A stretch of 64,000 nucleotides of DNA from Lasioglossum baleicum (lineage: Eukaryota; Arthropoda; Insecta; Hymenoptera; Halictidae): NCBI RefSeq assembly GCF_051020765.1, contig NW_027469101.1, positions 930,001-994,000 of the forward strand, in the 5' to 3' direction. The stretch's first letter is position 1. Each line of letters starts with the position of its first letter. Below are positions 54,945-64,000 of this stretch, one piece after another. The notes under the pieces are model-generated. The model did no database searches, was not told the DNA's origin, and saw only the letters and a list, made by a program, of their open reading frames with translations. The position numbers were made by a program, and so were the translations under genes.

Positions 54945-55300
54945 TTGTGGGCGGACACTACATTTATGTGTATAAATATTAACTTCGAGAGTCAAAGCGT
55001 TCGAGAACGTTACCGCCATCTCTGTGCGTTGCACAGCTAAATGTGTAACTTCATATATCCTGTGCTTCCTGGTGTCATAGCAGGTATGCCTAGAGTATAT
55101 CTGCTGAACAGTATTGGTAATAGGCACATTAGTACTCGGTTTGAATACTATAGCAGACCGTCAAACCGTTATAGAACGTTTCCCATAGGAATAGAATCAA
55201 ACACTTTATCGATAGCCCTACCTTATGAGATGCTAATCCGCCGCATCGAGAGTATAACTTCCTTTTCAAAGGATCAAATTAGTAAACATTTTAGTGACGG
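54945..55300 (+). repeat. Four-monomer-spaced duplication, copy 1
   Basis: TATAAATATTAAC (TATAAATA 54971-54978), CATCTCTGTGCGT, ATATCCTGTGCTTCC and CTACCTTATGAGA recur 1,383 bp downstream, which is four monomers of about 346 bp. Confidence 0.8.
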
Positions 55301-56324
55301 GGACCTTAATTTCATTATGAGAAAGATGTTCTAGCGTTAAACCGTTCGAAAAAGTTACATGATTCGTTGTGATTAGAACAGATATGTCAATAGCTTCATA
55401 CGTCCAGCGATTCAGAGAAGACAAACCAGGTATATCGGGTGCAAATCCGTTGAACAGCAATGGCAATAGACATCTTAATTCACAGCTGGAAAATCAAAGT
55501 ACAGCGTCAAACGGCTTTAGAACTTTACCTATTCACGTAGATTCATACTTTTTACCAAGCGCCATACCTTCCAAGCAGCCTAACCCGCTGTAGCGAGTGT
55601 CTTGCTAAAAACTCACGGAAACAATATAGATATTTTGGCAGACGGACACCACAGTTTCCTGCATAAATCTAAGACTGAATAGTCAATCTGTTGGAGTTCG
55701 TTACAACCTTGATTAAGGGTCGGACAGCTATGTCAATAGCTTCACCTCTCTTGTGCTTCCGCCCGTCAATCGTGATATTCTGGGAGCAATGTGGCTCACA
55801 GTATTGGCATTAGACACCCTAATTCGCGGTATAAATTTTGAAGAATAGAGTTAAACCGCAGTAGTAGGTTACCTATTGGCATTGAGACCAACTTTTTGCC
55901 GAAGACCTCACCTGCCGAGAAGCTAACCCGCTGTATCGAGAGTATAACTTCCTGTTCTGAAGGATGGATTAGTATACATTTTAGTAACTGGCACCATAAT
56001 TTCATGTATGGATTAGAAGATCGAGATTCAAACCGTTCGAGAACGTTGCAACCTTCTATTAGAGACGAACGGCTAAGTCAATAGTATCAGGTATCCTGCG
56101 ATTTCGAGAGTCGATCCAGGAATTCCGGAAGCGTATACCATGAACAATATTGGCAATAGACACCTTATCTCGCGGTATAATAATTAAATTACAGAGAGTA
56201 TCCGTTGGAGATAATTAGCAATTGGTATAACTGCTGCCTTTTTACGAATTTCCTTACCTTCCGAGAACCTATCCCGCTGCCCCGAGTGTCACGCATGCTA
56301 CTCACGGAATCAAATTAGTAGACA

Positions 56325-56680
56325 TATTAGTGGGCGGACGCCACATTTTTGTGTATAAATATCAACATCGGGAGACAAAGCGATCGAAAACGTTTCCTCC
56401 ATCTCTGTGCGTCACACTGCAAAGTCAATCACTTCACATATCCTGTGCTTCCAAGAGTCATAGCTGGTATGCCCAGAGTATCTCTCCTGAACAGTATTGA
56501 CAATAGACGCGCTAATAAACGGTATGTATACTACTGCAGACCGTCAAACCGTTATTGAACTTAACATATTTTCATAGAATCAAACACTATACCGGTAGCA
56601 CTACCTTATGAGAAGCTGAGCCGCCGTATAGAGAGTATAACTTCGTATTCAGAGGATCAAATTCTTATACACATTAGTGA
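56325..56680 (+). repeat. Four-monomer-spaced duplication, copy 2
   Basis: Matches 54945-55300: GTGTATAAATATCAAC (TATAAATA 56354-56361), CATCTCTGTGCGT, ATATCCTGTGCTTCC and CTACCTTATGAGAAGCTGA. Confidence 0.8.
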
Positions 56681-57530
56681 CGGGCATCTTAATTTCCTGT
56701 ATGAATTAGAAGATCGAGTATCAAACCGTTCGAGAACGTTACCAGCTTCATCGGGGGTCGACCGGCTGAGTCAATAGCTTCTACCATCCTGAGATTCCGC
56801 GAGGCAAACCAGGCATTCCGGGAGTAAATCCGCCGCACAGTATTGCCATAAGGCACGTCAATTGGTTGGGATAGTAAAGTAGAGCGTCAAGCCGTTTGAG
56901 GTCATAAGCATTTCGTATAAAGTCATTCTTTTCACCGAATCCCTTACCTGCCTAGAATATTAACGATCTGTCGGGAGTGTCTTGCTCATTGCTGACGTAA
57001 ACAAAACAGTAGACATTATTGCAGACGCATACTGTATTTTGTTGCATGAATAGCAATATAAAAAGTCAAACCATCGAGAACGTGACCACCTACTTTCAAA
57101 ATAGAACGGCTTAGTCAATAGATTCACCCATTCCATGATACCGAGAGAAAAAGCAGGTATTCCGGGAGAAATCAGTTGCTCAGTATTGGCAATAGGCATC
57201 TTGACTCACGGTTTAAATTTAAACTAGATGGTCAATAATTTTGAGAACGTTACCAATGTGTACAAAATCAAACGTCATTCTGATATCCACGCCCACCGAA
57301 GGCCTATCCTGCAGTATCGAGAGTATATCGTCGTGACCAGAGATACATATTTGTACACATTTTAGTGGCCCCTTAATATCATGAATGAATAACTATATCG
57401 AGTGTCAAACCGTTCGATAAGATTATCACATTCCTCGAAAGTCGCATAGCTTAGTCAATAGCTGCAGCTGTCCTGTGCTTCCGATAGGCAAATCAGGTAT
57501 TCCAGGAGTAAACTCGCTTATGGGGAATGG

Positions 57531-57890
57531 CAATAAACACCTCAACTCACTATATGAATAGTAATGTGCAGCGTAAAACCGCTGGAGAGTGTTACCAGTT
57601 AATGTTACTTCCTATTCCTTGCTAGACAACTTTCCTTCCTATAACCGAAACCGCTGTAGCGAATGTCATACTTAGTACTCACGGAGGCAGATTAGGAGAC
57701 ATTTTAGCAGACGCTAAACATCTTTTTCATGTATGAATTAGAAGGTGGAATGTCAAACCGTTCGATAAAGTTATCAGATTCATCGAGAGTCGCACAGCCT
57801 GGTCAGTAGCTTCACCTATTCCGTGATTCGGAAAGAGAATCCAGGTATAGCTCGAGTAAATCCGCTGATGAGTATTGGTAATTGACAACA
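57531..57890 (+). repeat. Marker unit, direct partner of 32971-33330
   Basis: Same private variants as 32971-33330, including CTCACTATATGAATAGTAAT and CTGATGAGTATTGG with a following AATTGACA. Confidence 0.8.
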
Positions 57891-59477
57891 TAACTCACGG
57901 TTTCAATACTAAAGTAGAGCGTCAAACCATTTTAGGGCGTTACCAATTGGTATAAAGTAAACCGCTTTACTGTAGACCTTAACCTCCGTCGAACTAACCC
58001 GCTCTAACCATAGTATAACATGGTGTTGAGTTAGACAAGTTTGTAGACATTTTAGTAACGCACACTATAACTTCATTTATAAAACAGAAGGTCGAGGATC
58101 AAACCCTTAGGGAGCGTTGCCACCTTCTGTGAGAGACGAACGGCTAAGTCAATAGGTTCACATATCCTGCGATTCTGAAAGTTAAACGCGATATTCCGTG
58201 AGTAACTGCGCTTCACAGTATTGGGAATAAACACCTTAATTCACGGGATGTATATTGAAGCAGAGCGTCCAGCGGTTGAGAGGGATACCAATTGGTATAA
58301 AGTCATACACTTTATCACATACCTTACCTTCCGAGAAACTAGCAAGCTGTATCGAGAGTATAACTAAGTGTTGAGATACGTAAATTTATACCCAACTTTG
58401 TCAGGGGCAGCTTAGTCTCATGTGTGAATAAGAAGATCGACGGTAACACTGTTCGACAACGTTACCTCCCTGTTTGAGTGTCGAACGGCTAAGTCAATAG
58501 ATTCACCTGTCACGTGATTTCGAAAGTCAAGGCAAGAATTACAGGAGTACATCCGCTGTACAGTATTGGCATGGTGCACCCTATTTCATGTTATAAATAT
58601 TGATGTCCAGAGTCAAACCTTTGAAGGACGTAACATATTCATTTGGAGTCAAACTTTATAGCGACGGCCTCACCTTCCTAGATGTTAACCCGCTGTGTCG
58701 AGAGCATGACTTCATGTTAAGAGAAACAGATTAGTATACACTTGATTGCAGCGCGACTTAATTTTATGCAAGAATTAGAAGGTCGAGGGTCACACCTTTC
58801 GAGAATGTTACCACCTTCTTTGAGATTCAAACGGCTAAGTCAGTAGATTAATGCATTCTGTGAATCAGAGTGTCTAGCGAGGTATTCCGGGAATAAATGC
58901 GCTGTACAGTATTGGCGTTATACAACCTACATCCAGGTATAAATTGTAAAGTGCAGAATCAGGCCGTTATAGAACATTACGAATTGGCATAGAGTTAAAC
59001 ATCTCCGATGGCTTTTCCTTCGTGGACACATCGCAATGTAGACATTGCCTTTCGTATTGTTCACCTGAACAAAATAATATACATTTTGGCAGACGGACAG
59101 CATATTATAATGTATTAATAAGACGATCGTGGGACAAACCGTGCGAGGACGATAGCACCACCTCCGAGAGAAAAATGATAAGTCAATAATTTTGAATATG
59201 CAGTGATTCGGAGAGTCAAACAAGGTATAGATGGAGTATATCCGCTCAACATTATTGCCAATAGACACCTTAATTTTCGGCACAGATAGTGAAGTAGAGC
59301 GCCATACCGCTTATACGTCAAATCTATTAAAATACAGTGTTAAACCCTTCGAGAACATTACCAATTGCGATAAAGTAGGACGCTCTATCCAGGTATTCCT
59401 GAAGTAAGTCCGCTGAACAGTACTGCCAATAGACACTCTAATTCACGGTTTGGATAGAAATGTAAAGCGTCAAACCA

Positions 59478-59515
59478 TTTGAGACCAACCGCTAAGTCTA
59501 TACCGTTCAGCGCAT
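59478..59515. other. Orientation switch 5 (+ to -), with filler
   Basis: Forward half A (CAAACCATTTGAGA) jumps to about 17 bases of forward half B (AACCGCTAAGTCTATA), then inverted half B starts at CGTTCAGCGCATTTAATCC. Confidence 0.82.
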
Positions 59516-59695
59516 TTAATCCTGGAATACCTGAATTGCCCGCCGGAATCAAGGGATAAGTGCAGCAATTGACTTAGAAGTATGTCATTCAAGGAAGGTG
59601 ATAACGTTTTCTCGGGAAAGAGTTTGACTCTATACAAATACGTTACGTTCATCCGCGGTATGACTCTCTACTTTAACATTCATACCGTGAATTAA
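59503..59695 (-). repeat. 345-bp satellite, inverted block 6, left part
   Basis: Reverse-orientation satellite between the orientation switch and the piggyBac-like element. It jumps from the half-B text ending GATAACGTTTT (about 59610) straight to half-A text GAAAGAGTTTGACTC, so most of a half-unit is missing. It ends at ACCGTGAATTAA, whose TTAA (59692-59695) is the transposon target. Confidence 0.88.
59692..59695. repeat. TTAA target-site duplication (left)
   Basis: TTAA directly before the left terminal repeat. The right-hand copy at 62349-62352 reads ATAA. TTAA targets are the hallmark of piggyBac elements. Confidence 0.9.
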
Positions 59696-59706
59696 CACTA
59701 TTCCTA
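59696..59706 (+). repeat. Terminal inverted repeat, left end of piggyBac-like element
   Basis: CACTATTCCTA, the exact reverse complement of 62338-62348. A partial second copy, CTATTCCTA, lies just inside at 59724-59732. Confidence 0.92.
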
Positions 59707-59739
59707 CCGACACATCACGTATACCTATTCCTATCGTAG

Positions 59740-59755
59740 CCGGTCAAAGGACCGG
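59740..59755. repeat. Subterminal palindrome, left end
   Basis: CCGGTCAAAGGACCGG, six-base arms (CCGGTC / GACCGG) around AAAG, 34 bp inside the left terminal repeat. It matches the GGTCATTTGACCGG motif near the right end, so the element has a second, internal pair of end motifs, probably transposase-binding or hairpin sequence (inference). Confidence 0.7.
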
Positions 59756-59856
59756 TCTCTCACAACTTATATTTTTCAATATTGAAAGCAGACCAATAGC
59801 CAGTTTACCAGTATATAAATATATTTTCTTTTATTCAAGAGTACATTATCTACATT

Positions 59857-61570
59857 TTATTCTTTTTCGTGGCAATTTTTACGAATAGGCTTTTCAACTG
59901 TACATTTTCCGCATACGTACTTTTTACATTTTAGACAGATTTTGCTCGTCTTATTATCGTTACAATACCTTATCTGACATGTTTTCCGTCCACGGGAACC
60001 TGTATTTGTACTTGCGATGGGTATTGGCTGATTTTCATTGCCGAGTTCTTGTTGGTATTCGATGGCAAGTTCTTCTGCCGATTGGAACAGAAATTCCTGT
60101 CTTGTAATTTCTCCTCTTGTAGTTTATTTATATAACACACATGCATTTATCCCGGCTAAATCCAAGATATCAAAAAATACTAGCAATGGCCATCTCCGAG
60201 ATTTAGATTTTTCCGAATAATTTCTGGCCATTTGATCGGTCACACCTACGCCAAATTTGGTGCTAATATAGAATTGAATTGCCTCCGGTGATCGGGTGTC
60301 ATTTTCTTCAACATATACGGAGTTGTGCATCGAACTGAGAATCAGAACGTTCTTTCTTGGTTTGGCTATGTAAATTGTCAACATACAATTATTTGAGCGA
60401 GAGAGATTGGTTCAGAAAAGTGCCACGTCGTCATTTTTCAACTTTGCCAATCTTGGTAGCTCTTTTCTATTTGCTCTAATTGTCCCAACAATCGTAGTTT
60501 TTTTTTACTAAAAGTTTTGTTCCTAAAGGTAGACTCGTAAAAAAGTTGTCTGCGGTTATATTTCATCCACATCCTACACACGGTTCTGCTAATTTCAAAG
60601 TGACAAAGTCTCCAAGAGAAACTGAGGGTTCTCTACATTCATCTTTTCCCAAATATGGAAAGCCGATTATTATATACTTGCTAGGTTCATCGGATACTAA
60701 CCAAAATTTTATACCAAATTACCTAATTTGTCCGGTTTATTGGGCATGTATTGAGTGAATATACACCTTGCTTTCGATGGAAACAATTGTTCGTCAATAG
60801 TAATGTATGGGCCTGGTTTATAACAATTTTGACTGCTGTCAATAAACTTGTATTAAGCTTCGGAAATCATAGCCAATTTGTCGGTTTGTAATCGTTGGCT
60901 TCGATGATTCTTGTCGTCAAATCGAATATATCTCATAATCTCCGTAAAGTCATGTCTACTCATAGTATTTGAGAAAAAAAAGCGGGGCCCACTTTCTATT
61001 CCATAGATCTGCTATATCTATATTCTTAGCCTCATATGCGCCGCGTGCATACTTAATTGCAAAAAATGAATATAACTATGCAGTAGACTGTTCCCATTTA
61101 TATCCCAGCACTATAAAATCTTCTGCCTCTGTGCACTATCTTATAAGTTCGATTAGATTTATATCAATTATCAAAGAAAATGCCGTCCTAACTTCGCCTT
61201 TCCTAATATTACGTTTACTGTACCCAGTCGGGCTTGATGTTTCCCTAAAAATATTATGACCTGGTGCTCTTCCAGGATTAGACCTTATTTTTACTTCCTG
61301 CCAAACAGTTTCGGCCATCGTAATTTCACTTGCCCTTTCCATATTCTCTCTATCGGAACTAACTAAAAATCCCTTTCTCTTTCGTCGTCTACGTACGTTC
61401 GAAATATTCTCTTCGTTCTCATCGGTGTTCGAGTCGGTTTCAAATGGATCCTAATTTTTCGTAGTGTCATTTTCCATATCCAGAATTCCTTTATCATCTT
61501 CAGAACATTCTGCATCGATACCATTTATTCTCGCTAATAATACATTCGCACTTCGCAATCGTCATGACAT
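59857..61570 (-). pseudogene. piggyBac-like transposase (DDE_Tnp_1_7), degenerate
   Basis: A remnant of about 570 codons, close to the usual length of PGBD-type transposases. From the N-terminus: likely start ATG at 61568-61570, an acidic region, a basic RRRRKRK stretch, then the conserved piggyBac core. TIDEQLF (first Asp codon 60793-60795) and TADNFFTSLPLG (second Asp codon 60549-60551) are kept. The third site reads GVGVTDQM, where the family has Asp at the second Gly (codon 60244-60246), so one catalytic residue is gone. YSEKSKSRRWPLLVFF and DILDLAGINA follow, then a Cys-rich zinc-binding tail (C-x4-C, two C-x2-C) and a stop at 59857-59859. Premature stops are at 61562-61564, 61451-61453, 61136-61138, 61076-61078, 60853-60855, 60564-60566, 60412-60414 and 60124-60126. 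Frameshifts lie near the A-run at 60974, an 8-bp insertion near 60720, and the T-run at 60498-60506. Several stops look like CGA to TGA decay. It cannot make active transposase. Confidence 0.92.
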
Positions 61571-62316
61571 TTTGGCGTAAATATTCAACGGAGAAAATAA
61601 AAACTGAAATATGAAAATGTAAGTCAAAGTAGATAAGAAAATGAGTAATAGATAAAATGTGAAACATACTGCGACGTATTATTTGTCTTGTTCACTATTT
61701 TGAAAATTGCACTTATAACACGTAATACGATATAAAATATTACGAAATAATAATAAAAGACTGCCAAGTATGCTCTTCGTTATTTCACGTTTCGATGCAA
61801 TCTGTTCGTGTCGCAGGACTATACTGATTTAAATTCGTGAGGAAACGTCTATACATTTCATTCAGTTAGAAGCCATTTTATGTCATCGTAGATAAGATGG
61901 TGTAAGAACATTCGAGGGTCTGGACCATATCAGATTTCAATCAAGCAAATAAGTAGCGCAAACTCGATAGTCGAGCGAGAACGGTAAACACTTGGAAGTG
62001 CAGTAAACCATTTTCTGGAAGGCACTTGTCGGATAAAATCGTGCCACAACTACATTATCTTTCGTTTGTAACGACTTTATAGTTTTGGCATTGAGTCTTA
62101 GAGAGAAACTATTACATAAATGTATAAATCGTACTACCCGTCAAATGACTGGTCGTGGTAGGTGCGAAAGACTACAAATATTTCTCAGAACATAAACAAT
62201 AAAAAAATATGTGAATATTGAAAAATGAATCATACATATATATGAGGAAAAGTCGTATAGTTTAATGGCGATACACTTACGTTGAATGTACGAAATTCCA
62301 ATTGAATGTTCGAAAA
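61571..62316. other. Non-coding 5' part of the piggyBac-like element
   Basis: About 745 bp between the likely transposase start and the right subterminal palindrome. It is AT-rich, with no open frame I can support and no satellite similarity. It presumably held the transposase promoter and 5' untranslated region; no specific promoter motif stands out. A decayed GTCAAATGAC palindrome lies at 62138-62154. Confidence 0.6.
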
Positions 62317-62334
62317 CGGTCATTTGACCGGTCC
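62317..62334. repeat. Subterminal palindrome, right end
   Basis: CGGTCATTTGACCGGTCC: GGTCA and TGACC arms next to the right terminal repeat. A decayed relative, CCGTCAAATGACTGGTC, lies further inside at 62138-62154. Confidence 0.68.
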
Positions 62335-62337
62335 TAT

Positions 62338-62348
62338 TAGGAATAGTG
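62338..62348 (-). repeat. Terminal inverted repeat, right end of piggyBac-like element
   Basis: TAGGAATAGTG, exact partner of 59696-59706, followed by ATAA and then resumed satellite. Confidence 0.92.
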
Positions 62349-62454
62349 ATAAGGTGTCCATTGCCATAACTGTTGATAGTACTTACTGCTGGAATATACG
62401 GTGTCACTCTCGGAGTCATAGGATACCTGAAGCTACTGACTTGACCGTTCGACT

Positions 62455-62590
62455 CCCAAAGAAGCTATTCTGATAGCTGTTCAAATCTCAAGGAAGGTGG
62501 TCACATTCTCGAACCGCTTTTTCCTGGATCATCGAATTCACACATGGTACTAATGTAGCCGCAACCAAAATATATACGAACTTGCTTCTC
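62455..62590 (-). repeat. Marker unit with partial internal duplication, partner of 46285-46470
   Basis: GAAGCTATTCTGATAGCTG repeats the preceding GAAGCTACTGACTTGACCG, followed by ATCTCAAGGAAGGTGGTCAC and TTCACACATG, as at 46.3 kb. Confidence 0.75.
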
Positions 62591-63782
62591 TGAACAGGAA
62601 GTTATTCGCTCAATACAGAGAGTTAGCTTCGCGGAAAGTTAGCTCTTCGGTAAAGCGTTTGACTCTGTACGAATAGGTAATGCTCTACAACGGTTTGATG
62701 CACAGCTTTAATTTTCATATCGTGAAATAAGCTGTCTATTTCCCATAGTGTAGAGCCAATTCACATCAGGAATACCTGGATTGCCCTTTCGAATATTAGG
62801 ATAGATCAGGCTATTGACTCAGCCGTTCGACTCCCAAGGATGTTGATAACGTTCACGAACGGTTTCACAATCGATCATGATATATGTACCCAAACATGTG
62901 GTGATCCTGCGCTAATATGTCTACCAATTTGGTTCCGTGCACATTAAGCAGGACACTCCCTAAAGCGGGTTACGTTCCCGGAAGGTATGGTATTCGGTAA
63001 GAAGAACGACTTTATGCGCATTGGTAATGCCCTCCATCGGTTTGACTCTCGACATTAATATTCATACCGTGAATTAAGGTTTCAGTTGCCAATAAACTCC
63101 AGCGTTCCCTTTCCCGGATTCGTGATTTGACTCTGCGTATCACACGATACGTGAAGCAATAGACTTAGCCGTTTGACTCTAAAAAGGGGGTGGCAGGGTT
63201 CTTGAACGGTTTGACCATCGATATTCTCATCCTTACATCAAGTTATAGTGACCGATACTGAAATGGATTCTAATTTCTGTCTATGAACACGAAGTTATAC
63301 ACTCGACACCGCGGGTTAGTTTTTGGGAGGGTATAGCCTTCCGTAAAACGTTTGACTTTATACCAATTGGTAACGCTCTCAAACCGCTTGACACTCTACA
63401 TTAATATTCAAACCGTGAACTAATGTAGGGTTTTTCCAACACTAATCATTGGATTTACTCCCGGAACATCTAGTGAGACTTCCGGAATCAAAGGACAGGT
63501 GAAGCTATTGACTTAGCTCCTCGAGATTCAAAGAAGGTGGTAATGTCCTCGAAGGGTAAGGCTTTCGGTAAAAAGTTGGACTCTATACCAATACGAATTA
63601 TTCATGATAGGTTTGACTCTGCACTTCAATATTTATACCCAGAAATGGGGCGACTAATGCCAATACTGAACAGCGGACTTACTCACGGAATACCTAGTTT
63701 TTCTCTCAGAATGGCTAGATAGGTGTAGCTACAGACATAGACGTTCGATCCTCAAAGAAGGTGGTACCGTTCTGGAATCGTT

Positions 63783-63832
63783 TGACTACATCGATACATC
63801 GATATTACTCTCGATACATCGAGTAAGAGTCA
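63783..63832 (-). other. Compressed unit with ATCGATACATCGA microrepeat
   Basis: CGATACATCGA occurs twice about 23 bp apart (once inside ATCGATACATCGATATTAC, once in CTCTCGATACATCGAGTAAG), where a normal unit would have most of half A. Confidence 0.7.
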
Positions 63833-64000
63833 TGGCAGGTATGGCCTTCGGTTGAACGTTTGACATTGTGGCAATTGGTAACGTTCCCGAACGGTTTTAA
63901 GCTACACTTTCATATTAAAACCTTGAATTATGGTGTCCTTTGCCAATACTGTTCTGCTGATTTACGCCAGGAATGCCTGATTCGACTCTCAGGATCACTG

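Larger units (their letters stand above)
51431..59502 (+). repeat. 345-bp dimeric satellite, forward block 5
   Basis: About 23 units in forward orientation. This block is richest in the TATAAATA A-half variant (53750, 54971, 56354) and in close local duplications: 51909-52170 with 53579-53844, 53180-53590 with 53860-54117, and 54945-55300 with 56325-56680. Near its right end units become broken: at about 59390 the sequence skips from half A to half B, and at 59485 it skips again before orientation reverses. No gene is visible. Confidence 0.93.
59696..62348 (-). mobile_element. Decayed piggyBac-like DNA transposon
   Basis: A 2,653-bp element inserted at a TTAA in the satellite text GTGAATTAAGGTGTC. 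The ends are perfect 11-bp inverted repeats, CACTATTCCTA at 59696-59706 and TAGGAATAGTG at 62338-62348. The target duplication is TTAA on the left (59692-59695) and ATAA on the right (62349-62352), one base decayed. Each end also has an internal GGTC/GACC palindrome. A transposase pseudogene with several stops and frameshifts (59857-61570) reads on the minus strand, so the element points leftwards. TTAA targeting together with the DDE motifs of the transposase places it in the piggyBac superfamily. The satellite offers a TTAA in nearly every half-unit (CACCTTAATT). Confidence 0.93.
62353..64000 (-). repeat. 345-bp satellite, inverted block 6, right part
   Basis: Reverse-orientation satellite resumes directly after the transposon with GGTGTCCATTGCC, the exact continuation of the sequence interrupted at 59695. 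It contains a partial internal duplication near 62455-62500 shared with 46285-46330, and a compressed unit near 63785-63830 where ATCGATACATCGA is repeated. The array runs off the right edge of the window. Confidence 0.93.

Noticed and set aside
60124..60384. Minus-strand 86-codon frame as an independent small gene
   Set aside because: It is the third-motif segment of the broken piggyBac transposase, continuous in frame with the Cys-rich tail after the stop at 60124-60126.
62141..62419. Minus-strand frame crossing the right end of the transposon
   Set aside because: It runs from satellite across the terminal repeat into non-coding transposon sequence, so it is a chance frame.
1..64000. A CENP-B-box-like motif in the satellite
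   Set aside because: Several TTCG-containing stretches (CCTTCGGTAAAACG, CCGTTCGAGAACG) were compared by eye with the CENP-B box pattern and none keeps the required CGGG at the right distance.

Overview
The window is almost entirely one diverged tandem satellite, with no intact host gene seen in 64 kb. The basic unit is about 345 bp (spacings between successive ATTGGC landmarks are mostly 343-353 bp), which gives roughly 170 copies. Each unit is itself a dimer of two related halves of about 171-177 bp. Neighbouring copies differ visibly (by eye often around a fifth to a quarter of positions, with small indels), so this is an old, poorly homogenised array. Both window edges lie inside it. The type of sequence (nucleosome-length dimeric satellite with interspersed eukaryotic transposons) points to pericentromeric or other heterochromatin of a eukaryote. 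The decayed piggyBac-like element is of a kind common in arthropods, so an insect is the best guess, but this is inference. || Layout, naming as + the strand that carries CACCTTAATT ... GAGAACGTTACCA: + satellite 1-14030; - satellite 14031-24072; + satellite 24073-41624; - satellite 41625-51430; + satellite 51431-59502; - satellite 59503 to the end. Four non-satellite insertions interrupt it: two copies of one GC-rich element of about 547 bp (16668-17215 and 30774-31319), each with imperfect target-site duplications of different length and sitting in opposite orientation relative to the host repeat; a single GC-rich insertion of about 446 bp (37175-37620); and a 2,653-bp piggyBac-like DNA transposon (59696-62348) with 11-bp terminal inverted repeats, a TTAA/ATAA target duplication and a dead transposase pseudogene on the minus strand. 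|| Within the satellite there are at least three subtypes of the first half-unit, one of which carries TATAAATA. Several individually recognisable marker units recur kilobases apart in both direct and inverted orientation. There are also a four-monomer spaced duplication, a recent 85-bp tandem duplication, homopolymer expansions and scattered partial deletions. Together these describe an array shaped by unequal exchange, inversion or reinsertion of multi-monomer blocks, and occasional transposon insertion. The many open frames of 60-170 codons follow the satellite period (345 is a multiple of three) and I treat them as non-coding. I found no CRISPR array, operon, rRNA, tRNA or host protein gene. 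The most unusual content is the orientation-switching block structure and its junctions, not a gene system.
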